Origin: Luteolibacter flavescens
GTDB lineage: Bacteria > Verrucomicrobiota > Verrucomicrobiia > Verrucomicrobiales > Akkermansiaceae
Direction: 5' to 3'
DNA: 64,000 nt
NCBI RefSeq assembly: GCF_025950085.1
Contig: NZ_JAPDDS010000006.1
Location: 124,001-188,000 of the forward strand
The notes under the pieces were generated by a model, which saw only the letters and a list, made by a program, of their open reading frames with translations, did no database searches and was not told the DNA's origin. This document shows positions 30,201-35,500 of this stretch, piece by piece (within the stretch, counting starts at the first letter, position 1; each line of letters begins with the position of its first letter). The position numbers were made by a program, and so were the translations under genes.

Positions 30201-30667
30201 ACAGCAGCATGTCCGACCAGACCTCGAAGGTCATCCCGCCGACGGCAGGCACCTTCGTCACCTGCGTGGATGGGCCGGGCGCGCTGCTCGCCTATGGAAA
30301 GGTCCGCTCGAATGACTTCGCGCTGCCGCTCCAGGCCGGAAACAACCTGGTGCACGGGGGATACCCGGTGGATGAATCCCCGCTCTCCCGCGGCATGACG
30401 CTGGGGAATGGCTTCTACGGCGACCGCGACTTCAAGAAAGCAGATGAAATCTTCATCTGGCGAGGCGATCAGTCCTCGAGCGCCAGCGGCTACGACACCT
30501 ACTACCTGCTCGATGCGTCCACGACGCTGAGGCGCTGGGTGAAGGTGGGCGACGCGACGCTCCAGCCACAGGATGGTGCCCTGCTCTTCAAGCGAGACAA
30601 CAGCGCCTTCATCAAGACGAACAACCCGCTGCCGTTCCACAAGGTCACCCGCCCTTGGCAGCCCTGA
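15239..30667 (+). CDS. Giant secreted repeat protein (SdrD-B/DUF11 repeats), putative adhesin
   Basis: 5,142 residues. A signal peptide (about 1-30) is followed by a unique N-terminal domain to about 510, then DUF11-like conserved-repeat and other beta-sandwich modules (about 510-1630), four SdrD-B-like domains (about 1630-2111), 24 tandem repeats of about 102 residues (2112-4561), a final SdrD-B-like domain, and a C-terminal module starting TFAAWQ (about 4670). Most repeats carry an EF-hand-like calcium loop of the DVNGNGVQDPGE type and a PPGTT turn. The protein should be a long, calcium-stiffened surface stalk or adhesin. It has no PEP-CTERM tail, so its attachment is unclear. Two related secreted-protein genes follow after 25 bp. 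Confidence 0.85.
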   Translation: MKSRTAFAGARALLQPILALVGMASAFSQSIVQEYYVPMPEAQIRQSFLALASNTGTTMDTTISMVAAVNGTKIVYDHWEDGYEVNLDSPTQASTQIWGDGNDSNGKPPGFATDPNGLSAGAVIALRNLITLPRNPTAFLYDGRDRVGATRGIAVSRSSWATTPGAVLADATEVNATIDWGTNFTIPVGENEIFPTPATASMFELCSLFVQASQAGTTVRIDRDGNGTVDATVVLGQGETYYLERGVLRGATVLATKPVQTHIITGDIGGNYETRWYTVAPTNLWGSRYYSPVGTASDGDDTYVFLYNPDTEATTVAVTTRLGTSTISIPPKSNYIYLMPQESGASFINAAGKTFYAIATVGAEPTANNVHDWGFSLVQESDLTTSLSLGWGPGSSETGTITVNGNPVWVTATKNTTLYVDFNGDRIGSQTDPLGGKCDQILQVSALQVVRLFDPDKDQTGMRVYTTDGTLITGAWGQDPATAGPGNPFLDAGTTIPSFPLPVIRKTSAIAVDNNTVGLSDGDVLEYTITLDNAGLVALGNTLVTDNPPSKLIYVAGSATRDGVTVPDNTGAGNTPFPFDAGGYNIPILARGQVTTLKYRATISGTGPITNTVTTSYPGVVSTNTISVPGGGTAAQITFSLSGGTGTTTYTAGDGIYVTLTDPDANTNSTTVQTVTVIVRNPTTGDYETITLTETTASSGVFRNTTPLPSSSAAGTKPNDGTLNVFPGNGLTVSYTDPVFGETANATATIITPAPAKILYLSTDGVGNPDQDLDRIDPNLSGDTTPAFTADITVPSAVTAGTTSQLGFNGPLLGTTPSATMSHTVSGTNRLLLLSVNYEDDNTAGMAINTVTFNNVAMTRVSRVPSSQEAVSELWMLMNPPATTANIVVNMTDFSIGDALYLAATTFTGVNQTTPLGTTVTAIGTTTPTTITAGGAVGELVYVTAAIDDSRTATPTGATATALWNGAIGGTGDGIRSVGSTRAGTGSTAAFAWTLSAADTWAAIAVPIRQATAGIASTVSFTQTPNFAEAFTIPSGSQLVGTIFYTASTGTLSGTVAVSATLRYGSTVVATASSASANASTSVLTFNFPALSSAVTIPAGQPLTLDITTAVSGVSFRVDYDLNTKPSRISIPTTTVIHTDSVGVYTAPYPGGTLVTSPSNGQTLYVRTVVGDPFGAYDITSVSLNVDARDSNIDDFTVVLNDANVVASTASSKTYEYVWRTGVTTGPYTLAATAREGLEGTITSSRATSVTLSFQDLGTPSTTEFLNASGTRTTTYAANDPVRIRVTDLDKNQNPNLAETITVIVTNSSGDSETVTLVETGVNTGVFAAVLPTTSTGSPTQNNGTLYAPTGSVINVVYTDATDSNDTSSATATVPAATATPALSMSKTLISPTGGQAMVGDTIQYRLRVVNTGGTALSTVSLTDTFPVANLTYVSATTTPTSVSGGTITWSNVGPLALGESAEIFLTFTANAAGTTVTNSATATSGSATSTSSANITIVRPRLTVTKTVTSPTSGVAGRGDNVVFNISVQNSGTTAIPNLPLEDLFSNDTFEYVTASLTPNAVGSGTILWNDITGPGSLAVGATQTISVTLRVKGQANPATNVAAVNYATDANGNAVPASSSTASLVTSAASIRGTVFEDKGTAGFGDGDTPLANVRVTLYSDPNNDGDPSDGTVLAIANTGTDGVYEFLNLAIGNYVVVETDPIGYRSVADVDGANDNRIKVSITTLTAVTGRNFLDIYINPQDYANIAGQVRNDVDGDGDLLDADSGISGVTIDLYTDPNGDGDPTDGTLYLSVLTNSTGNYNFDLVPPGSYVVIETDLAGYFSTNDKTLPNDNRIPVTVAANGNSLDNHFLDSNATTLLGTIGDLVWADANNNGRFDAGESGIPNVIVQLYRTSQTPGSSVPYRTTTTNSSGIYAFAGVPAGNYLIYLPVSNFSGSGALVTSPLSSTLTVTLDNRVNNDDNGIQTASGAAVVSPAISISPNETDNTIDFGFVPNASLGNISGTVLADINNDNIGDTGIGGVTIQLFTDPNGDGNPADGVVVATTTTAANGSYSFTGLPPRAYVVIESQPAGGYLFVSDSDSSTPARQVALVLAAGGSGVANFVEELPGTVTGRIYRDVNGNGTQQLPAEQGIPDIRVVISNANGGTQEVFTDSDGNWSATVPPGTTIANVDEFYLPEGWVQTEGTDPTTVTVSAGGSVSAGNDGYFYPAIVTGRVYRDVLGNGVQDGSDPGISGVIVRVRDVLGVIRNVTTNANGDWTVSVPPGATVIDVLELDATFPTGGILVEGTDPNTVDAQPGTTTNGGRDGYYFPATVTGHVYLDVNGNSVQDSGEPNLPNVGILVTGSNGVAQTVNTDNAGNWLASVTPGGGTAKVVTTSPGFPAGAVQRQGDDPTSFVAVAAQVVSGGIDGYFVPATVTGYIYRDVNGNGVQDSGEAGLAGVPVKITNSLGAVQTVTTDALGFWTATVPPGTTIADIDDASPAIPSGSVRTQGTDPTTVTALAGATADAGKDGYYQAATVTGHLYVDSNGNGVEDAGDQPLPNVNVIITDILGVVRVVVTDANGNWTVSVPPGQTTVDVDQADPDFPAGGTLSQGTDPSTVTAVAGQSTAAGTIGYRILGIVTGHLYIDVNDSGAQDPGEPDLAGVTVTVSGGPSGTVTTETDSQGNWSVSVAPGNYQAKVDTLDPQFPAGSVQREGTDPTPVTALAGQTVSAGNDGYYIATSVTGTIYLDRNNNGTRDNGEPGLADVTVQVTASNNSVRTVVTDANGVWVASVPPGTTTSVVQETSPIFTAGYVRTQGTGTGTVSAVNGSPTSVPINGYYFPATITGHLFNDLNGNGIEDSGEPGLGGVTIIITDSLGVVRTVETDVNGNWTASVPPGQTTVDIDNSDPQIPSGATQTAGNDPVTVTAVAGVSTPSGSTAGFYKSATVTGHLYLDTNGNGTQDIGEPNLPGVNVFVADSNNVTRTVVTDENGNWTASVPPGQTLIDIDETDPQFPAGSTQTQGVALTTVTATTANPVSAGAAGFFVPAVITGHLYLDLNGNGNQDFVVHDLANVNIIVTDSNGQTQIVVTDSNGNWRATVPPGPASAKVDDTDPEYPAGSTITQGAATTVFNAIAGATTGSTPVGFFFPARVFGHLYIDTNGNGVQDTGEPDLAGVDIFVTSAINNVQTVTTDANGDWIATVPPGNTKIDINENDPDYPTGYTQTEGTDPSFVTAVGSIDTFAGNDGFYRSGTISGGIFNDTNGNGTRDPGETGLPGVDVLITDVNGNTQTVTTGANGEWVATVPPGRVDIDIVDTDPQIPAGATKTTGDDPTFVIAQPGVNVPVPGTVGFFQAATVTGVLYADTNGNGVRDAGEQGLPDITVLITDSLNAARTAVTDANGVWTVSVPPGTTVAKVDTLDPQFPAGVIQREGTDPTTVTAVAGTTVSAGNDGYFLPAQLTGTIYRDVNGNATRDGGENGLAGVIVRITDSLGTVRDVVTNAAGVWTVSVPPGETVVDILNQDGTFPTGGVLRQGVDPQTVVAVAGSTVTAGTAGYYFPATVTGHVYFDVNGNGTQDSGESGIASLDVVITDSNGTTQTVITDGNGNWTASVPPGSTSAKLLESDPQFPTGAQRTSGADPSVASAVATQITGTAPIGYYFPATITGVVYADTNGNGSQQAGEDGYVGVTVNITDSQGATQTVTTGAGGVWTASVPPGLATVLVTDTAAVIPATSILREGTNPSTVAAVAGVVSNAGKDGYFLPAILTGHLWVDADGSGTEDPGEALPNVNIIITDSNGTVIIVTTDANGDWTVTVPPGTTIVDVDQGDPDFPIGGTLVGGGTDPSTVTAVAGSTVATPGLSYRVFGVLTGHLYYDVNDNGVQDPGEPAMAGITITILDSLGDLQVLETDVDGNWRANVPPGTTRVTVETSDPQFPSGAEQTQGTNPTDVVAIAGQSVSGGVNGYYVATSVTGIVYLDRNNNGTRDAGEPGLAGVIVRVTDSNNVPRNVVTDSEGVWVASVPVGTTTSVVQESGTIFTPGYDRTEGTGTSTVTAVNGSPTQVDITGYYFPGALTGIIFDDTNGNGVQDGAEQGIPGVQVTITAGNGVVTVVTTNANGEWTAEVGPGTAIVSVDRGDVPPGAIVTAGSDPTEVTVTPGTTTTVPGTAFYVPATVGGHLFRDVNGNGVQDPGEPNLPNVNVFVATSTGTVITVVTDANGDWTASVPPGTTLIDIDENDPDFPAGGVLTAGQPVTTVTAVAGQNTSGGTLAYFVPATIRGHLYLDVNGNGTQQVATEANLANLDLLIVIVDSNGNTTRVTTDSAGNWSATVPPGPATATVDSADPEYPAGALVTQGAITTSFNAVAGASTDSTPVGFFYPAIITGHLYEDVNGNGTQDPGEPNLPNINLSVLNSNNITLTVTTDVNGNWSASVPPGTTVVNVDESDPDFPSTHVQTEGDDPTTVTAVANTTTFAGRDGYYRAGTVSGRVYADTNGDGDLDSGENGIAGVEVRITTSTGTVLTVFTDAVGFWTSPVPPGSTIVDVIDTSSVIPAGSVRTAGTDTVTVTATAGANVSAGSTGYFLPGTISGFVQSDTDGNGIPDTGIAGVTVGLFDTSSNAIASTVTAANGSYSFTNLPPGSYVIVELQPAGYLSISDVDGGDPDTIGDVSPVVLAAGGTVSGRNFLERPLKTPNTFAAWQAANPLGGQNGPTQNPDGDISNNLIEYAFGLDPASGAGNPYCLVPSLANDGTIDAVYTRTAGGALDVTYELQSISSLTLSPASWATVSLAPVNFTVTNNGDGSETVRILNLQALTGYTTGGFVRMRVSLDADSNGTPEAVAVTEVGGWVATDLGEGCRTYADPFVSCPPFSGVVSGVNGQQITLGTSAAGLNLATVLPSGSSYYLEVTSGDWAGHRFDVTTTGVGTLSLANDSDIYSETGPFNTVAGALPASLVGDSFVIRVHRSLGQMFPVTAFAATNSQDTADQVQTYSNGVFICYWLYNDGGTPRWVRVDDSSMSDQTSKVIPPTAGTFVTCVDGPGALLAYGKVRSNDFALPLQAGNNLVHGGYPVDESPLSRGMTLGNGFYGDRDFKKADEIFIWRGDQSSSASGYDTYYLLDASTTLRRWVKVGDATLQPQDGALLFKRDNSAFIKTNNPLPFHKVTRPWQP
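21572..25246 (+). repeat. Repeat block A of giant protein: 12 units of about 306 bp
   Basis: Unit starts lie at 21572, 21875, 22181, 22487, 22793, 23099, 23405, 23711, 24020, 24326, 24632 and 24938. Most units are exactly 306 bp. Each begins with a T-V-T-G-H-L-Y-like strand and ends with a DGYY(F)PA-like strand. The total is 3,675 bp. Unit n of this block matches unit n of block B by private residues. Confidence 0.85.
25247..28921 (+). repeat. Repeat block B of giant protein: 12 units, copy of block A order
   Basis: Unit starts lie at 25247, 25553, 25859, 26165, 26471, 26777, 27083, 27389, 27689, 27995, 28310 and 28616. The total is again 3,675 bp although single units differ (300 to 315 bp). 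Diagnostic pairs with block A include the DRNNNGTRD unit (23405 and 27083), the FPTGG unit (21875 and 25553), and the unit ending STPVGFF(F/Y)PA (24326 and 27995). Confidence 0.8.
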
Positions 30668-30692
30668 GACCTATACTTCACCCCTTACCACG

Positions 30693-31367
30693 ATGAGAAT
30701 TCGTCACCTAGCAGTGCAAGCGGCGGCAGCGTTCCTGCTCTTCGCTTCCATGGAGGCTCCGGCCGCGACCATCAACTGGGGCAGCCCGGTGCTCTCGACC
30801 ACGGTCGATAGCACGGGCGCGGCGCTCACGTCCGACTACAGCATCAGGCTGGGCGTCTTCGCCAATGGCTTCGTCCCCACGGAAACGAATGTCCACCTGT
30901 GGTCCGCGAACTGGCGCACCTTCAGCGTCGCGAGCTTCGATCCGAATCTCGGCTACTTCACCGCCACGGCGAATCTCATCGCCGGAGGCGGCAGCAGCGA
31001 TCCGGTGGCCTACCCGGGCTTCGATTTCTCCGGGCTGAATGCCTACATCTGGATCACGGAGGATGCGGCGATGACGGTGGGCTCGGAGAGCTTCCTGGGC
31101 CGCAGCGAGAGCTGGGTGCTGCCGGGTGCCCCTCCGCCCGACGATTGCGGATGCGACGGAGGCCTGCCCTACCAGTGGTCCACCTCGGATCTCGCCGTCT
31201 CGGACGTGCCGGTCTATGGCTCGCAGGGGCCGGTGGTCGGCGGTGGTGACGTGGAGAATCCCGGGACCTACACCATCCAGACCCACGTGGTGCCTGAGAC
31301 GTCCACCTTCTTCCTCGCGACGTGCGGCTTGCTTTTCGCGCTCCGCCGCCGTCGCATGAAGTCCTGA
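30693..31367 (+). CDS. PEP-CTERM secreted protein
   Basis: 224 residues from ATG 30693, 25 bp after the giant gene. A signal peptide ends near EAPAA. A beta-rich domain follows, containing LGVFANGFVPTETN and LWSANW, and then a Pro/Gly/Cys-rich loop (PPPDDCGCDGG). The C-terminus VPETSTFFLATCGLLFALRR is a PEP-CTERM sorting signal, so the protein should be processed by an exosortase at the envelope. The N-terminal domain is paralogous to that of the next gene. Probably co-transcribed with the giant gene; function unknown. Confidence 0.75.
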   Translation: MRIRHLAVQAAAAFLLFASMEAPAATINWGSPVLSTTVDSTGAALTSDYSIRLGVFANGFVPTETNVHLWSANWRTFSVASFDPNLGYFTATANLIAGGGSSDPVAYPGFDFSGLNAYIWITEDAAMTVGSESFLGRSESWVLPGAPPPDDCGCDGGLPYQWSTSDLAVSDVPVYGSQGPVVGGGDVENPGTYTIQTHVVPETSTFFLATCGLLFALRRRRMKS

Positions 31368-31384
31368 ACAAGATCCGGAATGCG

Positions 31385-32281
31385 ATGATTTCCCTGCGCG
31401 GCCTCCTGCTCCGCTTCTTCCTGGTGATGGTCCTCATGGAGGTCTCCGGGGCGAGGACGATCCAGTGGTTCAGCGACGCGCAGAATGTGAATGTGGACAG
31501 CGGTGGCGCGCCGATGGACGGCGGCTATCGCTTCGAGCTCGGGGTCTTCGCCGCGGGCTTCACGCCGACCACCGCGAATACCGCGCAGTGGGCCGCGAAC
31601 TGGAGCGCGGCACAGCGCCTGATCTACAATCCGGTCACGCAACGCTTCACCGGCCAATACACGGTCACGTCGAATGTGGCACCCTTCACCGTGGGCGCGA
31701 ATGCCTGGGTGTGGGGCTTTGGCGGCAGGGCGGGGAATGAGTGGCTGCTCTTCCGCGCGCCCTCGTGGACGTGGCCGGCACCCGACAGCACCAACCCGAG
31801 TGCCCTGAGCTGGAATGCGAAGAATGCGACGCAGGTCGTCGCCGGGTCCATCCAGTCATCCGGCAGCCCGTCGCTGATGCGGACAGTGGCGGTGACGAAT
31901 GGAGCCGCGCCTTCCACGACCTACGCCCGCTGGAGGGACGAGGAGCTGAACGGCGTGGTGCTCGGCGGAGCGGAAGACGATGCCGATGGCGACGGCATCC
32001 CGAACGTGATGGAGTTCGTCTTCGGCACCCGCCCGATGACCCCGGACACGCTTCCGCCGGTGACCACGTCCCTCGGTGCGGGCGGCGTAATCCAGCTTTC
32101 CATCCCGCGTCGCCTCGATCGCTTGGCGAACTTGTCGATCCAGAGCTCTCCCAATCTCCAGACATGGGGCTCCGCAAGCGCGGAAGCCACGCTGGTGAGC
32201 AATGGCTCCGCCGCCTGGGTCGTGAGCTTCCCGATCAGCAGCAGCGGCCGACGGTTCTTCCGCGTCGTGGCGACGCCGTGA
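31385..32281 (+). CDS. Secreted paralogue of the preceding protein without PEP-CTERM
   Basis: 298 residues from ATG 31385, 17 bp after the preceding stop. Signal peptide LLLRFFLVMVLMEVSG. The first domain aligns with its neighbour (TIQWF vs TINWG, VDSGGAPMDGGYRFELGVFA vs VDSTGAALTSDYSIRLGVFA, AANW vs SANW). The C-terminus differs: instead of PEP-CTERM it has an EDDADGDGIPNVMEFVFGTR linker and a beta domain ending RRFFRVVATP, a tail type frequent in secreted verrucomicrobial proteins. Function unknown. Confidence 0.7.
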   Translation: MISLRGLLLRFFLVMVLMEVSGARTIQWFSDAQNVNVDSGGAPMDGGYRFELGVFAAGFTPTTANTAQWAANWSAAQRLIYNPVTQRFTGQYTVTSNVAPFTVGANAWVWGFGGRAGNEWLLFRAPSWTWPAPDSTNPSALSWNAKNATQVVAGSIQSSGSPSLMRTVAVTNGAAPSTTYARWRDEELNGVVLGGAEDDADGDGIPNVMEFVFGTRPMTPDTLPPVTTSLGAGGVIQLSIPRRLDRLANLSIQSSPNLQTWGSASAEATLVSNGSAAWVVSFPISSSGRRFFRVVATP

Positions 32282-32564
32282 GTCCCCGGGGTCTTGTAAA
32301 GATGCCGGCTCGGTCGTAATTGTCATATCATGCGGATAGTCAATCTGGTGGTTGTTAGGGAAGGTGGTGGCGGGAATTCGCCTCATTGAGGTGCGCGTAT
32401 CTATCAGGTTTTCAGTCTTGTAGGCTGTGCGGTCTGGTGGGCTTGGTCATCGGGAGAATTGCCCGATGAGATGCGTGGGGTTGTTCGATCCGTAACTTCG
32501 TCGTAGATGGTCGCGCGAGTCGTTTGCCGTATCCCGGTGCGAGTCGCTTTTCCCCCTTCCCGTC
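32282..32564. other. Intergenic region before the 1,634-residue protein gene
   Basis: No gene is visible. It contains a CATCGGG/GCCCGATG hairpin near 32447-32467 and the 10-mer TCCCGGTGCG at 32532-32541, 24 bases before the start codon. The same 10-mer sits 25 bases before the giant gene. No strong promoter match was found. Confidence 0.4.
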
Positions 32565-35500
32565 ATGAGCCAGAGTTCGTCGTCCCTTGCTGCCCGCGTT
32601 TTCCTGCGTCCGCTGTTTGTCCTTCTCGCCCTGCTGTCGGTCTGGATCGGCGGCGTGCAGGAAGCCAGGGCGCTGACGGTGAAGAGCGAGCTGGATCTCT
32701 ACTCCAGTACGCTCGGCGGACTGACCGATGCCATCGATGCGGGCGGGACGGTGCGCCTCCAGTGGGTGCTACGCTATGACAAGGTGCCACAGAGCGGCAT
32801 GGCGAAGCTGACGCTGCCCCCGATGATGACCTATGTGTCCGGCCAGAGCCGCTTCGGCAGCCCGGTCTCGCTGAGCCACGCAGGCGGCACGATCACGGCG
32901 ACGCTGCTGCCGGGTGGCAACGAGGGCCGCTCCGAGATCTGGCTGACGGTGCAGGTGGCCAGCCTGGCGGATCTGCCGGAGGTCGCGCCGGATTTCCAAG
33001 TGAAGGTCTCCGCGAATGCGGCGCGCGCTGGGGAGTCGGCGTCGGGAAATTTCAGCCATCCCTTCGCGATGCTCTACTCGAAGGTGAAGGTGACAGCGGA
33101 CACCTCCGGACCCGTCGCCCCCGGTGACTTGATCACCTACACCGTGCAGGTGCCGGATTACCCGCACTTCACGATGTATTCCTCGCGGCTCACGCTCACC
33201 GCGCCGAATGACACGGATATGGTGGCGAGTTCGCTGGCGGGAAATTCCGGCGGCACGGTGACGACCAGCGGGACAAGTCGCTTCACCATCGACTGGGGCA
33301 CACAGGCCCCGCGCAGCCACACGGTGAGCTTCCAGGTGAGGGTGCGGCCGCGTAATCAGATCAGCCCGAGCGTCACGGAGATCAATTGCAACAACGTCAG
33401 CTTCCGCCTGCAGGTGGAGACGCCCTACACGGGGAATCCCACGTCCGGGGCAGGCGGGAAGCACCGCCGCACGATCTCGCCCGTCGCCCCGGCGGTGAAG
33501 GTGCCTTTCGATACATCGCTGGAACTCGGGCTGGGCTTTGACCGGCTGGGCGTGGCGGTGAACCAGGAATTCCAACTGAAGGCGCGCATCACGAACATGA
33601 CGCCCTTCCAGGTGACGGATGCGAAGCTGGACCTGGCGACCCTGGCCTACAGCGGCGAGGGGCTGGCGGAGCCGACCGGCACGCCTCCCGCCGGGGTAGC
33701 GCTGGCACCGGGCGCGAGCGCGGAGCTGATTTATCGCTTCCGCGCGACGCGGAATGGCAAGCTGGCCATCACGGTCCTCGCCTCGGGGCAGGCGATGACT
33801 TACCAGAATTTCAAGATTTCCACGCCGCTCGTGACCAGCGGACGCATCTGCGTGGGCTGCTCTGGCGTGGGGCTGGAGATCGAGCTGCCTGAGGATGCGG
33901 ACCCCGCGGTGGATATGCCCTTCATGGCGACGGTGGTGGCCACTTCCTACGAGGCGACGCCGCAACTCGTGACCTTCACGCCGTCGCTGCTGACGGAGGC
34001 GGGCAGCGGGCGTTTCAAGATCGAGGCGGGCGAGGTGCCAGCCTTCACGCTCACGGCGGCGAATCCCATTCGCAGCTTCCCGGTTGTCATCACGCCGCTG
34101 AAGCCGGGTACGGGAACGGTGCGCTCGGATGCCGAGGTGCTGGCGGCGAATGGTGGCGTGAGCACGACGGGTGTTTCGAAGGAGATCGTCGTTTCGCCAC
34201 TGAGCATCACGCTGCGGGCGAAGCCACTCCTTGGCGACGTGCCGATCGTGAACATGAAGCTCTCGGAGGAGCCCGATCCGCAGACCGGGCTCTACAAGGT
34301 GATGGACGCGGATGACCACGTGATCGAGCCGAAGATCGAGGTCATCATCGAGAACAAGAGCGACCAGCCGGTGGCGGCGCAGGTGGAGTCGGTTTCAGCA
34401 TTGGCGCGGGATCGCTCGGCGCTGGTGGGCGCGCGCATCGCCATCGGAGGGCAGCAGGCATTCGACGCCGGGACGCTGGCACCCGGGGCGATCGTGAGGA
34501 AGGAATATCCGCTGCTGGTGAAGGCAGACGGGCGCTTCCATTTCCGCGCGATGGTGAATGGCCGCAGCGCGGGGGCGGCGGAGCCTTTCCGCACGTTTGG
34601 CACCGGCGCGCCGATCGCGGTGGGGATGCCGTATCCGGTGGAGCTGGAGCTGGACTTCGCGCGGACGCCGGCGATCACGAACCAGAACAACGGCGCCTTC
34701 TTCATGCAGCCCGGGGCGTCGCTGCAGATCTTTGGCAAGGTGACGAACAAGACGTCGAACTCCACGGTGGAATTCCACGGCATCCGCTCGACGAAAAACC
34801 TGAACGCCCTGAGCGCGGTGCTGACCAGCGACGACGGGAACATGGTCGACCCGCCTTTCCCGCATCAGCATGAGATCGAGGCGAATGGCGTGCTGCTGCT
34901 GAGCGGCAAGATCATGACGGAGGCGGACGGCGCGCCCTCCGGCACGGCCACCTTCGAGGGAATGACGGACATCGTGCTGATCGACGACGGGACGGGCGAC
35001 GAGACGAAGCTGACGATGGATGATGTGCTGGTGACGGGCGGGCTCGGCGGTTGGCTGGGGAATCCGCTTTCCGTGCGCATCATCCAGGACCACAGCCGGC
35101 CCTTTGCTCCTGCCGCGCTGACCAATATGGAAGAGGTCGCCTACTGGAGCCATGGCGCGATGGTGGGCATGGGCCAGTGGTGGTATGACAATCTCGACAG
35201 CATCGGGGCATTTGGCCGGGTGCCGGGAAGCATCGCGGGGAATCCCTCGCAACTCGGCGAGATGATGGGCTCCGCGTCGCGCGCGGTGTGGGAGGGCGCG
35301 GAGTATCTCGCCTTCACGTGGAAGGGCATGACGCCGGCGCAGCGCGAGGCTTTCGTACAGTCCGCGGCATTGGAGGTGGCCCGGCGGGCGTATCTGATGA
35401 AAGCGCTGAGCCTGCCCTTCGACCCCAGTGACTTCAATCAGGTGCTGGATTACACGCGCAACTCCACCTACTCGCTCTTCAGTGGCATGGAGGCCGCGTA

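Noticed and set aside
19409-30640. A 3,743-codon open frame on the minus strand opposite the giant surface-protein gene
   Set aside because: It lies in exact codon register with the sense frame, so it stays open only because the sense gene avoids TTA, CTA and TCA codons. Its Arg/His/Asp/Ala-rich translation is the mirror of the repeats and shows no domain.
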